This document shows positions 1 to 10,681 of a stretch of 39,697 nucleotides of DNA, in pieces. The position numbers were made by a program, and so were the translations under genes. How positions within the stretch are numbered: position 1 is the first letter of the stretch; each line of letters starts with the position of its first letter. The stretch covers positions 1-39,697 of the forward strand of contig JAKAJU010000084.1 of assembly GCA_021813655.1 (NCBI GenBank). The letters run 5' to 3'. The notes under the pieces are model-generated. The model saw nothing but the letters and a program-made list of their open reading frames with translations, made no database searches and was not told the origin of the DNA. The stretch comes from Chloroflexota bacterium. GTDB taxonomy: Bacteria > Chloroflexota > Limnocylindria > Limnocylindrales > CSP1-4.

Positions 1-1524
1 GCCGAGCTCGCGCGCGCGAGGGCCGCGCAGGGCGACGCGGAGCGAGCCGAGCCACCCGCGGCGCCCCCCGCAGGGGCTCCGGCGACAGCGCCCGACGTCG
101 CCGACGACGCCGAAGATGCCGCGATCGCGACGTGGGAGGCCCGGCTCGCCGACGTCTCCGGCAGGCGTGATCGGGCGGCGGCCCGCGCCGCTGAGGTGGA
201 CAGGGCCCGGTCCGATGCGGAGCGCGTGCGCGCCCGGGCGGAGGCCGGTGCGGCCCTCGCCGAGGAGCGGATCGCGGCTGCGGACCGCGCCGTCGCCGAT
301 CTCGCCGAACGGGCGGCGCGTGCCACGGACGCGCGCCGCGAGACGGGCGCCGAGGAGGCGGACGCGACCGCCGCGGAGGCTGCGGCGCGCGCGGCGCTGG
401 AGATGCGCAGTGCCGGTGTCGGGGCCCTGCGACAGGAGGTGCGGCAGGCCGAGGAGGAGATCGTCCGCACGCGGCAGCGCTCGCACGCCGGGTCGGACCG
501 GCTGCGCCGCCTGGAGATCGCCGAGGTCGAGGCGCGGCTCGCCCTCGACGGCGTCCGGGAGCAGCTGCTCGTGGAGCTTGCGGCGCTCGGAGACGTCGGG
601 TTGAGCGCGCTCATCGCACAGACCGGCATCGACGGCGCCACGGTGCCCCCGGCATCCTGGCAGGTCGGGGTCGCCGTCCCCGACGAGGGCGCCACGGTGG
701 CGGAGCACGCGCGGCAGACCCGCGCAGGCGCCGCGGCCGCTTCCGAGGCAGGCGGCGAGACGGACCTCGCGGAGGTCTTCGAGGAGGTGCTCGCGCGCGC
801 GGGTGAGCGCTGGGCGGCGGAGGCACCGGAAGGGGAGGTTCCCTCGCCAGGGAGGCTCGCGGCACTGCGTCGCCGCTTCCACGACGTCGGAGCGACGAAC
901 CCATTCGCGGTCGAGGAATACGCCGAGATCCGTGCGCGGCTCGACGGCCTCGAGTCGCAGGAGCGGGACCTCCGCACGGCGATCGAGAAGACACGAGCGC
1001 TCATCCGCGAGCTCGAGACGCTGATCTCCGAGCGCTTCAGGACGACCTTCGCCAGGCTCGAGGGGGAGTTCGACGCGCAGTTCAAGACGCTCTTCGGGGG
1101 CGGCTACGCCCAGCTCTCGCTCACCGACCCGAGCGACCTGGCGGCCACCGGCGTGGAGATCGTCGCCCGGCCCCCGGGCAAGAAGCCCCAGGCGCTCGCG
1201 ATGCTCTCCGGTGGCGAGCGCGCCCTCACAGCTGTCGCGCTGCTCTTCGCGATGCTTCGGGTCCGGCCGGTGCCATTCTGTGTCCTCGACGAGGTGGACG
1301 CGGCGCTCGACGAGGCGAACATCGGCCGCTTCTCGGAGGCGCTCGCGGATCTCGCTCGCGCGATCCAGTTCATCGTCATCACGCACAACCGCGGGACGAT
1401 CGAGGCGGCCGACGCGCTGTACGGGGTCACGATCGGCGACGACGCGGTCAGCCGCGTCATCAGCCTCCGCCTCGAGGAGGCCCGTGACATCGCGGACGCC
1501 GCACGCGCGTCCGGTCCCGCCTGA
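1..1524 (+). CDS. smc: Chromosome segregation protein SMC, C-terminal part (5' end outside window)
   Basis: Frame 1 open from base 1; coiled-coil then [40 protein letters not shown]...[15 protein letters not shown] (ABC signature, Walker B, D-loop, H-loop of SMC). Confidence 0.95.
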   Translation, partial: AELARARAAQGDAERAEPPAAPPAGAPATAPDVADDAEDAAIATWEARLADVSGRRDRAAARAAEVDRARSDAERVRARAEAGAALAEERIAAADRAVADLAERAARATDARRETGAEEADATAAEAAARAALEMRSAGVGALRQEVRQAEEEIVRTRQRSHAGSDRLRRLEIAEVEARLALDGVREQLLVELAALGDVGLSALIAQTGIDGATVPPASWQVGVAVPDEGATVAEHARQTRAGAAAASEAGGETDLAEVFEEVLARAGERWAAEAPEGEVPSPGRLAALRRRFHDVGATNPFAVEEYAEIRARLDGLESQERDLRTAIEKTRALIRELETLISERFRTTFARLEGEFDAQFKTLFGGGYAQLSLTDPSDLAATGVEIVARPPGKKPQALAMLSGGERALTAVALLFAMLRVRPVPFCVLDEVDAALDEANIGRFSEALADLARAIQFIVITHNRGTIEAADALYGVTIGDDAVSRVISLRLEEARDIADAARASGPA

Positions 1525-1533
1525 GAGGGAAGC

Positions 1534-2586
1534 ATGGCGTTCTGGCGACGATGGTCCCGACCCGAGGACGGCACGGTGGGCGACGCGCCCGTGCCGTCCG
1601 AGACCCCCGAGAGCGCGCGCGAGGACGACGGCGCGTCGGTCCCCGGGTGGCCCGGCCTCCCCGGCGGCACGCCCGCCGACGAGGCGGCCATCGACGCAGC
1701 GGAGCTCGCGCTCGGCGTCCAGAAGAGCCGCGCGGGCTTCGTGGGACGCCTGCGCTCGATCCTCGGCGTGGCCGACGCGACGGGTCCGTCCTGGGACGAC
1801 GTCGAGGAGACGCTCATCGCGGGCGATGTCGGTGGTGCGCTCGCGATGGCGATCGTCGAGCGCGCGCGCAAGCGGCGCGAACCCGACGGTCCCGAGGCGG
1901 CGGTCCGGGCGGAGCTCGAGTCGATCCTCCTGCCGTCGGATCCGGCCTGGCGGCCCGCGCCGGCCGCGCCCGGGGCGCCCGCGATCGTGCTGGTCGTCGG
2001 CGTGAACGGAACCGGCAAGACGACGACGATCGGAAAGCTCGCCGACCGGTACCACCGCGAGGGCGCGCGCGTCGTCCTCGCCGCGGCCGACACGTTCCGC
2101 GCGGCGGCGATCGACCAGCTGCGCGTGTGGGCGGATCGGACCGGGGCGGACATCGTGGCCCACGCGCCGGGCGCCGACCCCGGGGCTGTCGTCTACGACG
2201 CGCTCGACGCGGCCGCGGCACGTCGCGCGGACGTGGTCATCGCGGACACGGCGGGACGCCTCCACACGAAGGCCAACCTCATGGACGAGCTGGCGAAGGT
2301 CCGCCGGATCATCGACAAGCGCTTCCCCGGCGCCGCGCCCGAGGTGCTCTTCGTTCTCGACGCGACGACCGGCCAGAACGGCCTTCTCCAGGCCCGGTCG
2401 TTCCACGAGACAGCCGGCGTGACGGGGATCGTCCTCACCAAGCTCGATTCGACGGCGAAGGGCGGGATCGTCTTCGCCATCGAGGACGCCCTCGGGATCC
2501 CGGTCCGGTACGTTGGAGTGGGGGAGCGTGCGGCTGACCTCGTCGCGTTCGATCCCGAGGCGTTCGTCGCCGCGCTCTTCGCCTGA
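1534..2586 (+). CDS. ftsY: Signal recognition particle receptor FtsY
   Basis: [62 protein letters not shown] GTPase NG domain; adjacent to smc. Confidence 0.96.
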   Translation: MAFWRRWSRPEDGTVGDAPVPSETPESAREDDGASVPGWPGLPGGTPADEAAIDAAELALGVQKSRAGFVGRLRSILGVADATGPSWDDVEETLIAGDVGGALAMAIVERARKRREPDGPEAAVRAELESILLPSDPAWRPAPAAPGAPAIVLVVGVNGTGKTTTIGKLADRYHREGARVVLAAADTFRAAAIDQLRVWADRTGADIVAHAPGADPGAVVYDALDAAAARRADVVIADTAGRLHTKANLMDELAKVRRIIDKRFPGAAPEVLFVLDATTGQNGLLQARSFHETAGVTGIVLTKLDSTAKGGIVFAIEDALGIPVRYVGVGERAADLVAFDPEAFVAALFA

Positions 2587-2611
2587 CGCCCGCGCGTCCG
2601 GGCCAGCTGCG

Positions 2612-3478
2612 TCAGCGGGGCCCGCACTCCTCGCCCGCGCCGTCGCCGCCCCGGCCGTCCGCGCCGCCCCCGCCCCCCGGGCCCGGGAGGCTCCGTTCGG
2701 GCGCCCATCGCAGCGCCAGGCGGCGGTCCGCCAGGGCGGGGTCCACGTCAGCTGCGACGACGCCGACGGCACCGTAGTCGAGCCCGGCGACGCGCGTCCC
2801 GTCGGGCGCGATCACGCACGTGGCGGAGCCCTGGTCGGGTGCCGCCACGTTCGAGGCGGCGACGTAGGCCGAGTTCTCGAGCGCGCGGCAGAGGAGCGCC
2901 TTCTCGTTGTACGGATTGCGGGCATCGCACCAGCGGTCGGGGAGGGTCCCGTCGTGCGTCGTCACGTAGTGAGGGACGAAGATGACCTGCGCGCCGGCGA
3001 GGACGAGCGACCGTGAGATCTCGGGGTAGCGGAACGCCTCGTGGCAGATGGCGACGCCGAACGTGAGCCCGCCAACGGTGAAGACACGCCGTCCCCATCC
3101 GGGCACGTAGTCGGCCTCCTCCGACGGATCGATCTGGGTCTTCGGCTGGACGCCGAGCCGTCCTCCGTCGGGGCCGATGACGACGGCCACGATCTCCCGG
3201 CCCGTCGGCCCGGGACGCTCCGCGCTCACGATCGCCGTGATGCCGGCCGCCCGCGCTGCGCCGGCGACGGCGTCCATGGCCGCGTCGATGGCCTCGGCGG
3301 ACACGACAGGCACCGGCCGGGCCTGACTGCGATGGCCGGGCAGGGCCGTCTCGGGCAGGCAGACGATCGCTGCCCCGAGGCGGCCGGCCTCCTCCACGGC
3401 GGCGATCGCCGCGGGGACGGCCTCCTCGAGCGTCGCCGTGAGCGGCGTGGAGGCGACGGCGATCCGGATCGTGGCCAT
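2612..3478 (-). CDS. Carbon-nitrogen hydrolase (nitrilase superfamily)
   Basis: Start MATIRIAVASTPL at 3478 (inside the longer ORF 2612..4501). Glu-Lys-Cys triad contexts: CLPETALPG, VQPKTQIDPSEE, GVAICHEAFRYPE. Confidence 0.88.
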   Translation of the reverse strand: MATIRIAVASTPLTATLEEAVPAAIAAVEEAGRLGAAIVCLPETALPGHRSQARPVPVVSAEAIDAAMDAVAGAARAAGITAIVSAERPGPTGREIVAVVIGPDGGRLGVQPKTQIDPSEEADYVPGWGRRVFTVGGLTFGVAICHEAFRYPEISRSLVLAGAQVIFVPHYVTTHDGTLPDRWCDARNPYNEKALLCRALENSAYVAASNVAAPDQGSATCVIAPDGTRVAGLDYGAVGVVAADVDPALADRRLALRWAPERSLPGPGGGGGADGRGGDGAGEECGPR

Positions 3479-3649
3479 GGCGGCGAGTCTACCCCCGGCC
3501 CGCCACGCCCCCGCCCGCGGGCGTCGGGGGCGGCCGCCCGGGCCATCGGCTACACTCCGGCTGCCTCGGTCTCGCCAGAACCCGCGAGCGAGGCGCGGCG
3601 GGCGTCCGCCCCGCCGGCGACGACCGGTCCCCAAGGAGCCAGCTCCCGC

Positions 3650-4969
3650 ATGTTCGACGCCCTCTCCGACCGTCTGCGTCGGACGCTCTCCTCGCTCACC
3701 GGCCGCGGCCGGATCAGCGAGGCGGACGTGGATGCGGCGATGCGCGAGGTCCGTCTCGCGCTCCTCGAGGCGGACGTCAACTTCAAGGTCGTGAAGGACT
3801 TCGTCGCCCGGGTGCGCGAGCGCGCCGTCGGCGCCGAGGTCCTCGAGAGCCTGACCGCCGGCCAGCAGGTCGTCGCGATCGTCAACGAGGAGCTGACGAA
3901 CCTCCTCGGGGCGGGCGATCGGGTCTTCCACCTCTCGGGCAGCCCGGCCGTCGTGGTCCTCGTGGGCCTGCAGGGCTCCGGCAAGACGACGACGGCCGCG
4001 AAGCTCGCCCGTCATGTCGTCCGTGTCGGACGCCGCCCGCTCCTCGTGGCAGCCGACCCGTACCGCCCGGCCGCGGCCGACCAGCTCGAGACGCTCGGCA
4101 GGTCGATCGAGATCCCGGTCCACCGCGCGCCGTCGGGGACGTCCGTCCTCGACATCGTCCGGGGTGGGATCGAGGCCTCGCGGCGGCTCGTCCGCGACAC
4201 GGTCATCGTCGACACGGCCGGCCGGCTCACGGTGGACGCGCCCCTCATGGCCGAGATCGCCGACCTCTGCCGCGCGGTCGCTCCCGTGGAGACGCTGCTG
4301 GTGGTGGACGCGATGACCGGGCAGGAGTCGGTGGCCGTCGCCGAGGCCTTCCACGCCGCCGTGCCGCTCACGGGTCTGGTCCTCACGAAGATCGACGGCG
4401 ACGCCCGCGGCGGGGCCGCGCTCTCGATCGGCGCGGTCACGGGCCTCCCGGTGAAGTTCCTCGGGACGGGCGAGAAGACCGATGCCCTCGAGGTCTTCCA
4501 CCCTGACCGGCTCGCGAGCCGGATCCTCGGGATGGGCGACGTCCTGACGCTCGTCGAGCGGGCCCAGGAGGCGTTCGACGCGAAGCAGACCGCGCAGATG
4601 GAGAAGAAGCTCCGGACCGCGAGCTTCACCCTCGAGGACATGCTCGACCAGCTCCAGCAGGTCCAGAAGATGGGCCCGATCGGCCAGCTCATGGAGATGA
4701 TCCCGGGGATGGGCGGCCTCGCGAAGGACGCGCAGGCGTCGGTCGACAAGGGCGACCTCCGGCGCGTGGAGGCGATCATCCGCGCGATGACCCCGTCGGA
4801 GCGACGCGACCCGACGGTCCTCAACGCCTCGCGACGGCGGCGCATCGCGACGGGATCGGGGACGAGCCTCACCGACGTCAATCGGCTGGTGAAGCAGTTC
4901 CTCGAGATGCAGAAGATGATGAAGCAGCTCTCGGGCGGCCGGCGCATCCCCGGCCTCATGCGACGCTAG
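3650..4969 (+). CDS. ffh: Signal recognition particle protein Ffh (SRP54)
   Basis: MFDALSDRLRRTLSSLTGRGRISEADVDAAMREVRLALLEADVN; GLQGSGKTTTAAKLA; M domain MLDQLQQVQKMGPIGQLMEMIPGM; SGTSLTDVNRLVKQFLEMQKMMKQ. Confidence 0.97.
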   Translation: MFDALSDRLRRTLSSLTGRGRISEADVDAAMREVRLALLEADVNFKVVKDFVARVRERAVGAEVLESLTAGQQVVAIVNEELTNLLGAGDRVFHLSGSPAVVVLVGLQGSGKTTTAAKLARHVVRVGRRPLLVAADPYRPAAADQLETLGRSIEIPVHRAPSGTSVLDIVRGGIEASRRLVRDTVIVDTAGRLTVDAPLMAEIADLCRAVAPVETLLVVDAMTGQESVAVAEAFHAAVPLTGLVLTKIDGDARGGAALSIGAVTGLPVKFLGTGEKTDALEVFHPDRLASRILGMGDVLTLVERAQEAFDAKQTAQMEKKLRTASFTLEDMLDQLQQVQKMGPIGQLMEMIPGMGGLAKDAQASVDKGDLRRVEAIIRAMTPSERRDPTVLNASRRRRIATGSGTSLTDVNRLVKQFLEMQKMMKQLSGGRRIPGLMRR

Positions 4970-4980
4970 GCGGCGAGATC

Positions 4981-6873
4981 ATGGACACGAACGAGATCAC
5001 CCGGCCGGCAGGGCTCGACCAGGCCCCGGACGTCGGCCCCGCGACGCCCACACCCGCGACGGACGCGAAGGAGGAGGCCGTCGGGCAGGCGATCGAGCCG
5101 GCGCTCGAGCCGGCGCTCGAGCCGATCCGCCGCGCATCCGGCCGGACCTCGGGCCGGGCACGCTGGGCCGTCGCCCTCGCGATCGTCGCGCTTGTCGCGG
5201 CCGTGAGCATCGTCGGCGTCGGCGTTGCCGCGTTCGGCGGCGCGTCGTCCGCTCTCGCGCCCTGGGCGCCGGCCACGACGACCGCGTACGCCGAGCTGCG
5301 GACCGACCTCCCGGGAGACCAGCAGGCCGCGGTCGGGTCGCTCCTCGCGCGGTTCCCCGGGTTCGACGACCAGGCGTCCCTCGACATGAAGGTGGACACG
5401 GCGATCGGCGACCTCGTCGCGCGCGTGAGCGGCTCGACGGTCGACTACGGCCGGGACCTGAAGCCCTGGCTCGGCGGCGAGATCGCGCTCGCCGTCGGCT
5501 CGATCGACACACTCGCGCCGTCGTCGAACGGCGGCGTCACCGGCGGATGGGGCCTCCTCCTCGCGACGACGAAGGACCCGGCGGTCGCGCAGGCGTTCCT
5601 CACCGCGCGCTTCGGCACCCCGACCCGCACCGAGACGATCGGGTCCGCCACGGTCCAGGACGTCGCCGTCCCGGGGCTCACGGACCGGTCGATCGCGTGG
5701 GCTGTCGTCGGCACCACGGTCCTCGTCGGCGACCGCGCCGCCGTCGAGAGCGGGATCGACGCTCACGCGACGGGCGGCCTCGGCGCCGTCGCGGCGTTCC
5801 GCCAGGCCTACGCGTACGTCCCGGCAGAGCACGTCGCCACGGCGTGGGCCGACCTGCCGACCCTCGAGAGCGCGGCGCTCGCGGCGCGGACGGCGCTGGC
5901 GCCCGACGCCTCGCCACTGCCGTCGGCGGCGACGACCCGGATCCCCCCGCCGTGGGCCGTCGCGTATGTCCGCGCCGCGGCCTCGGGTCTGACCGTCGAC
6001 GTCGTGGTTCCGCGCCCAACGGACATCCCGGTCGACACCCCGCACGTCAGCACGGTCGCCGAGCGCCTGCCCGGCGACACCATCGCCGCCATCGAGGTCC
6101 GCGACGTCGGCGCGCGCGCCCAGAGGGTGCTCGACGCCGTGGCGAAGACGCCGGGGCTGACGGACCAGCTCGGGCCCGCCGCCCCGATCGTCGACGGAGC
6201 ACTCGGGTCGTTCGTCGACTGGGCCGGGGACGGCGCCGTGGTCCTGACGCGCTCCGGTGGCACGCCCAGCGGCGGGATCGTCGTGACAGCGACGGAGCCG
6301 GACGTCGCCGCGACCCGTGTCGCGGCCATCCGCGCGCTCCTCGCGTTCGCCGACGGGCCCAACGGCCGTCCGGTCCTCACCGAGGAGCCCTACGGCGACG
6401 GGAAGATCGTCACGGTCGATTTCGGGGACGTCCGCGACGCCGTCACGAAGGCGATCACGGACGGGATCGCGGGCGGCACGCCAGCGATGCCCGCGACCGA
6501 CCTCGCGATGATCCGCGAGATGCTGCCGGCGTCCGCGTCGGTCGCCTACACGGTTCAGCGCGGCGTGTTCGTCCTCGGGACGGACGCGGCGTTCGTGAAG
6601 GACGTCGTGGACACCACGCCCGCCGACTCGCTCGCGACGTCCGCCGACTACGGAGCCCTCGTGGCCCTCGTCGGGCCCTCGAACGACGGCCAGGCGTTCG
6701 TGGACGCCTCCGCCGCGGTCGACCTGGCCCGGTCGGCGGATCCCTCCATCTCGACCGCGCTCGGCGGGGACGTCTCGTCCTTCGTCGACCGCATCCAGTC
6801 GCTCGGCGCGGCCTGGACCGTCGCCGACGACGTCATCCGACTCCGGCTCGCGCTCGCGGTCCGCGCGCGCTGA
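4981..6873 (+). CDS. DUF3352-like membrane-anchored protein of unknown function
   Basis: N-terminal TM segment ([21 protein letters not shown]) then [26 protein letters not shown]...[14 protein letters not shown], typical of DUF3352-type proteins. Confidence 0.7.
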   Translation: MDTNEITRPAGLDQAPDVGPATPTPATDAKEEAVGQAIEPALEPALEPIRRASGRTSGRARWAVALAIVALVAAVSIVGVGVAAFGGASSALAPWAPATTTAYAELRTDLPGDQQAAVGSLLARFPGFDDQASLDMKVDTAIGDLVARVSGSTVDYGRDLKPWLGGEIALAVGSIDTLAPSSNGGVTGGWGLLLATTKDPAVAQAFLTARFGTPTRTETIGSATVQDVAVPGLTDRSIAWAVVGTTVLVGDRAAVESGIDAHATGGLGAVAAFRQAYAYVPAEHVATAWADLPTLESAALAARTALAPDASPLPSAATTRIPPPWAVAYVRAAASGLTVDVVVPRPTDIPVDTPHVSTVAERLPGDTIAAIEVRDVGARAQRVLDAVAKTPGLTDQLGPAAPIVDGALGSFVDWAGDGAVVLTRSGGTPSGGIVVTATEPDVAATRVAAIRALLAFADGPNGRPVLTEEPYGDGKIVTVDFGDVRDAVTKAITDGIAGGTPAMPATDLAMIREMLPASASVAYTVQRGVFVLGTDAAFVKDVVDTTPADSLATSADYGALVALVGPSNDGQAFVDASAAVDLARSADPSISTALGGDVSSFVDRIQSLGAAWTVADDVIRLRLALAVRAR

Positions 6874-6934
6874 CCGGCCCACCATCGATCGGGATCCCGA
6901 CCGGGACCCGGACAGGACGAGGAGACTGGAGCCC

Positions 6935-7192
6935 ATGGCAGTCCGCATCCGACTCACACGCGTCGGCGCGACGAAGCAGCCCGCATACCGGGTGGTCGTC
7001 ACCGATAGTCGCAATGCGCGAGACGGTCGCTCGCTCGAGACGATCGGCCACTACAACCCGCGCCGCGAGCCGGTCGAGTTCGTCGTCGACGCCGACAAGG
7101 CGAAGGCATGGCTCGCCAAGGGTGCGCAGCCGAGCGACACGGTCGAGCGTCTCTTCCGGTCCGCCGGGATCCTCCCGGCCGCGAAGAAGTAG
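6935..7192 (+). CDS. rpsP: 30S ribosomal protein S16
   Basis: [42 protein letters not shown]. Confidence 0.97.
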   Translation: MAVRIRLTRVGATKQPAYRVVVTDSRNARDGRSLETIGHYNPRREPVEFVVDADKAKAWLAKGAQPSDTVERLFRSAGILPAAKK

Positions 7193-7199
7193 GCCCCCG

Positions 7200-7433
7200 A
7201 TGGCAGCGCGCGATCTCGTCGAGTTCGTCGCCAAGAACCTCGTCGACGAGCCGGACGCCGTCCAGGTGACGGCCCACCGCGAGCCCGGCGGCACGGTCAT
7301 CGAGCTCCAGGTCGCCGAGGGTGACATGGGCAAGGTGATCGGGCGGAACGGGAGCGTGGCGAAGGCTCTGCGCACCCTCCTGAAGGTGATGTCCGCGCGC
7401 GACGGCGAGAGCGTCACGCTCGAGATCGTCTGA
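7200..7433 (+). CDS. khpA: KH-domain RNA-binding protein KhpA/YlqC
   Basis: MAARDLVEFVAKNLVDEPDAVQV...GDMGKVIGRNGSVAKALRTLLK; KH GxxG motif; position between rpsP and rimM. ATG at 7200. Confidence 0.92.
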   Translation: MAARDLVEFVAKNLVDEPDAVQVTAHREPGGTVIELQVAEGDMGKVIGRNGSVAKALRTLLKVMSARDGESVTLEIV

Positions 7434-7444
7434 CGGGCGCCGGG

Positions 7445-8014
7445 ATGGCGGACATCCCGGAGCGAGTCGCGGTCGGCCGCGTCCGCGGCCTCCACGGTCT
7501 GCGCGGCGCGGTCCGCGTCGAGATCCTGACCGACCGGCCCGAGGAGCGGTTCGCGCGTGGGGCGCGGGTCGTCGCTGGCGCGCGGACGCTGACCGTCGTC
7601 GAGGCCGTCCCCGACGGCCCCGGGCTCCGCGTCCGCTTCGCGGAGGTCCCGGACCGTGACGCGGCGGAATCGCTCCGGGATATGGATCTCGAGGCCGGCG
7701 TCGACCGTGGCCGCGACCTCGAACCCGACGCCGTGTTCTGGCACGAGCTTCGCGGCGTCGCCGTGCGAGGAGCGGACGGCCGCGACCTCGGCACGATCCG
7801 GGACGTGTACCGGGCCGGCGGGGCCGAGGTCATCGTGGTCGACGGCGGAGTCGTCCGCCCGTTCGAGATGCCCGTCGTGCGAGCGTTCATCGTCGAATGG
7901 GCGCCGCTCGATGGCAGGATCGTCGTCGACGCCGACCGCCTCGGCCTCGAGCCGCTGCCGGCCGCGCCGGAGGACGGGCCCGCCGCGGCGCGCGCATCCG
8001 GTCCCGACCGATGA
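7445..8014 (+). CDS. rimM: Ribosome maturation factor RimM
   Basis: VGRVRGLHGLRGAVRVEILTDRPEERF...VFWHELRGVAVRGADGRDLGTI; gene order rpsP-khpA-rimM-trmD. Confidence 0.95.
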   Translation: MADIPERVAVGRVRGLHGLRGAVRVEILTDRPEERFARGARVVAGARTLTVVEAVPDGPGLRVRFAEVPDRDAAESLRDMDLEAGVDRGRDLEPDAVFWHELRGVAVRGADGRDLGTIRDVYRAGGAEVIVVDGGVVRPFEMPVVRAFIVEWAPLDGRIVVDADRLGLEPLPAAPEDGPAAARASGPDR

Positions 8015-8769
8015 CCCTCCAGATCGACGTCCTGACGCTCTTCCCCGCGATGCTCGCCGGGCCGCTCGATGAGAGCATCCCGGGTCGCGCGATCGCGCGC
8101 GGCCTCGTCTCCGTTCGCGTGCGCGACCTGCGGGAGTGGGGGATCGGGCGTCACCGGAGCGTCGACGACGCGCCGTACGGTGGCGGGGCCGGGATGGTCC
8201 TCCGCCCCGAGCCGGTCGGCGACGCCCTGGCTGCCCTGCGCCGGTCCGGGTCGACGGTCATCCTCATGGACCCGGCGGGCGAGCCCTTCCGCCAGTCGAT
8301 CGCCGACGAGCTCGCGACGCGCGAGCACCTCGTGATCCTGTGCCCGCGCTACGAGGGCGTGGACGAGCGGATCCGCTCGCTCGTCGACAGGGAGATCTCG
8401 ATCGGCGACTACATCCTCTCGGGGGGTGAGATCCCCGCCCTCGTCGTCATCGACGCGGTCGTCCGCCTCGTCCCCGGCGTCATCGAGGAGGCGTCGATCG
8501 CCGAGGAGTCGTTCGCGCATGGACTCCTCGAGTACCCGCAGTACACGCGTCCCGCCGTCTACCGGGCGATGGGCGTCCCCGAGATCCTCACGAGCGGCGA
8601 CCACGGGGCGGTGGCACGGTGGCGGCACGCGGAGGCGCTCCGACGCACCCGGGAGCGCCGCCCGGACCTGCTCGCGGCGCGCGGCCTCAGCGAGGACGAG
8701 CGCCGGATGCTCGCGGAGATCGACGGGATCGACACGGAGGACGCGAAGCGGCGCCGGCGCCGGGGCTGA
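8011..8769 (+). CDS. trmD: tRNA (guanine-N1)-methyltransferase TrmD
   Basis: [77 protein letters not shown] overlap with rimM. Confidence 0.97.
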   Translation: MTLQIDVLTLFPAMLAGPLDESIPGRAIARGLVSVRVRDLREWGIGRHRSVDDAPYGGGAGMVLRPEPVGDALAALRRSGSTVILMDPAGEPFRQSIADELATREHLVILCPRYEGVDERIRSLVDREISIGDYILSGGEIPALVVIDAVVRLVPGVIEEASIAEESFAHGLLEYPQYTRPAVYRAMGVPEILTSGDHGAVARWRHAEALRRTRERRPDLLAARGLSEDERRMLAEIDGIDTEDAKRRRRRG

Positions 8770-8780
8770 TCGCACGCCGA

Positions 8781-8830
8781 GCTGCGCCGGCTCCGGGCCG
8801 GACCGGCGCCATCAGCCGGACCGGCGCAGC
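8781..8830 (+). terminator. Long hairpin in the trmD-rplS intergenic region (no U-tract)
   Basis: GCTGCGCCGG(C)TCCGG ... CCGGACCGGCGCAGC; 15 bp with one bulged C; no T-run follows. Confidence 0.4.
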
Positions 8831-8864
8831 AGGGCGGGGTCGGGGCCGAGACCCGGCGGGCCCG

Positions 8865-8873
8865 TGCTATACT
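8865..8873 (+). promoter_or_regulatory. Extended -10 promoter for rplS (TGCTATACT)
   Basis: TGcTATACT about 85 nt upstream of the rplS GTG; the same element recurs before other transcription units in the window. Confidence 0.5.
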
Positions 8874-8956
8874 CCGCCGTCGGCCGCCCATGCGGTCGCT
8901 TCCCCGCGCCCGACGCGCAGCGCACCGCTGCCCATGACGAGAGCAGGTACCGCAAC

Positions 8957-9307
8957 GTGAACGTCCTCGACGAGATCGCCCAGGAACAGCTCAGGTCCGA
9001 CCTCCCTGCACTCGCCACCGGCGACACCGTGCGTGTCTCCGCCAAGGTGGTCGAGGGCAACCGCGAGCGGATCCAGGTCTTCGAGGGGACCGTCATGCGC
9101 CTCCGCGGCGGCGGGATCACCCGGTCGATCACGGTCCGCCGCATCGCGAGCGGCGTCGGGGTGGAGCGGACCTTCAAGATCAACAGCCCACGCATCGAGA
9201 AGATCGAGGTCGTGCGGCACGGCGTGGCGCGTCGCGCGCAGCTGTACTTCCTCCGGAAGCGGGTCGGCAAGGCCGCGACGCTTCGCGAGCGTCGCCAGAA
9301 CGGCTGA
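8957..9307 (+). CDS. rplS: 50S ribosomal protein L19
   Basis: GTG start, [73 protein letters not shown]. Confidence 0.97.
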   Translation: MNVLDEIAQEQLRSDLPALATGDTVRVSAKVVEGNRERIQVFEGTVMRLRGGGITRSITVRRIASGVGVERTFKINSPRIEKIEVVRHGVARRAQLYFLRKRVGKAATLRERRQNG

Positions 9308-9340
9308 CGCCGGCGCCGGCGGCACGGCGCAGGTGAGACG

Positions 9341-10129
9341 ATGCGGACGATCGACCCCGCTCGGACCGGCATGACGGTCAGGAGGCGGGGTCGCTCCGTT
9401 TCTGCGCCGGCGTCCCCCGGCGGACGGGCGACGCTCGCTCCGTGGCACCGCCCGCGCCTCGATCCGGACCTCGCGGAAGAGCGGTGGCTCCAGCTCGCCG
9501 GGTACCGCGCCGTCGCGGGCGTCGACGAGGTCGGCCGTGGTTGCCTGGCCGGCCCGGTGGTCGCAGCGGCGGTGATCCTCCCGCACGGCTGGATCCCGCG
9601 GGACGTCCGCGACTCGAAGCTCCTCCCGGCGAAGGACCGCGAACGGATCGCCGCCGAGATCCGGGCCCACGCAGTGGCCTGGGGCGTCGGCATCGTGGAG
9701 CCCGCGCTCATCGACCGGATGAACATCCTGCAGGCCACGATCCTCGCGAGCCAGCTGGCGGTCGCGCACCTCTCCGTGAGGCCCGACGCCCTGCTCCTGG
9801 ATTCCCTCGAGATCGCGCACCTCTCGATCCGCCAGCGTGCGCTCGTCGGCGCGGATCGGCTCTGCGCATCGGTCGCCGCGGCGTCGGTCGTGGCGAAGGT
9901 CGCCCGCGACGCCCTGATGGACGCGTACGACCTCACGTTCCCCGGGTACGGGTTCGCGCGGAACCGCGGCTACGCCGCGCCCGAGCACCGCGCGGCGATC
10001 GTCGACCGGGGACCCACGTCGATCCACCGTCGGACGTTCATCGAGGCGTACGTGAGCGGGGGTGGGGGCGTCGGATCGACCGGCGACACGGATGATCCGG
10101 CGGCGGAGGACGGCGCGACCGGCGGCTGA
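9341..10129 (+). CDS. rnhB: Ribonuclease HII
   Basis: GVDEVGRGCLAGPVVAAAVIL, RDSKLLPAKDRERIA, LLLDSLEI, SVVAKVARDALM, NRGYAAPEHRAAI. Start could be a later in-frame codon. Confidence 0.94.
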   Translation: MRTIDPARTGMTVRRRGRSVSAPASPGGRATLAPWHRPRLDPDLAEERWLQLAGYRAVAGVDEVGRGCLAGPVVAAAVILPHGWIPRDVRDSKLLPAKDRERIAAEIRAHAVAWGVGIVEPALIDRMNILQATILASQLAVAHLSVRPDALLLDSLEIAHLSIRQRALVGADRLCASVAAASVVAKVARDALMDAYDLTFPGYGFARNRGYAAPEHRAAIVDRGPTSIHRRTFIEAYVSGGGGVGSTGDTDDPAAEDGATGG

Positions 10130-10183
10130 TCCGGCGGCGGAGGACGGCGCGACCGGCGGCTGATCCGGCGGCGGAGGACGGCG
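10093..10183 (+). repeat. 34-bp tandem repeat, about 2.7 copies, spanning the rnhB stop codon
   Basis: TGATCCGGCGGCGGAGGACGGCGCGACCGGCGGC at 10093 and 10127; partial third copy (23 bp) at 10161. Confidence 0.95.
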
Positions 10184-10262
10184 GGCCGCGGGCACGTGGC
10201 GGTCGATCGGTCGGTGAGCGGCCGACGATCGCGGGGCGATCGGCGCCCGCGATGCTTCGGGC

Positions 10263-10655
10263 GTGGAAACCGTCGGTCCGCTCGGGATCGGGAGGGCCGT
10301 GGAGGCCCGGGTCGCAGAGCGCTTGGCCGCCGCGGGGTGGACGGTCCTCGCACGCAACGTCCGCTGTGGCCGTCACGAGCTCGACATCGTCGCGCTGGAT
10401 CCCGGACCGCCGGCGTCGCTCGTGGTGGTCGAGGTCCGCTGGCGCGCCTCACGGTCGCACGGCCTCCCCGAGGAGACGGTCGGTCACGCCAAGCGCCGCG
10501 CGCTCCGCGCGGGGCTCGCGTGCCTCATGGCGCGCGGCACGCTCCCCGACGGGACGCCGCTGCCGCGCCTGCCCGTACGCCTCGACCTCGTGGCGGCGGA
10601 ACCGGACATCCACGGGCTCATGATCGTGCGACACCACCGGGCCGCGCTCGAGTGA
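10263..10655 (+). CDS. yraN: YraN/UPF0102 family endonuclease-like protein
   Basis: [39 protein letters not shown]...[11 protein letters not shown]; position after rnhB. Confidence 0.85.
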   Translation: METVGPLGIGRAVEARVAERLAAAGWTVLARNVRCGRHELDIVALDPGPPASLVVVEVRWRASRSHGLPEETVGHAKRRALRAGLACLMARGTLPDGTPLPRLPVRLDLVAAEPDIHGLMIVRHHRAALE

Positions 10656-10681
10656 GAGGGGAGGTCTGCCACCGTCGCCGT

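Noticed and set aside
3041-3649. N-terminal extension of the 642-aa ffh ORF
   Set aside because: Overlaps the antisense nitrilase gene; the Ffh N-domain starts at the ATG at 3650.
3479-4501. N-terminal extension of the 629-aa nitrilase ORF
   Set aside because: Opposite ffh and without domain character; the nitrilase domain starts at the ATG at 3478.
6889-6900. TCGGGATCCCGA perfect palindrome before rpsP
   Set aside because: Short palindrome in very GC-rich DNA; no additional evidence of function.
4966-7014. 682-aa minus-strand ORF opposite the DUF3352-like gene
   Set aside because: Arg/Gly/Asp-rich shadow ORF; the + strand has TM and family-like motifs.
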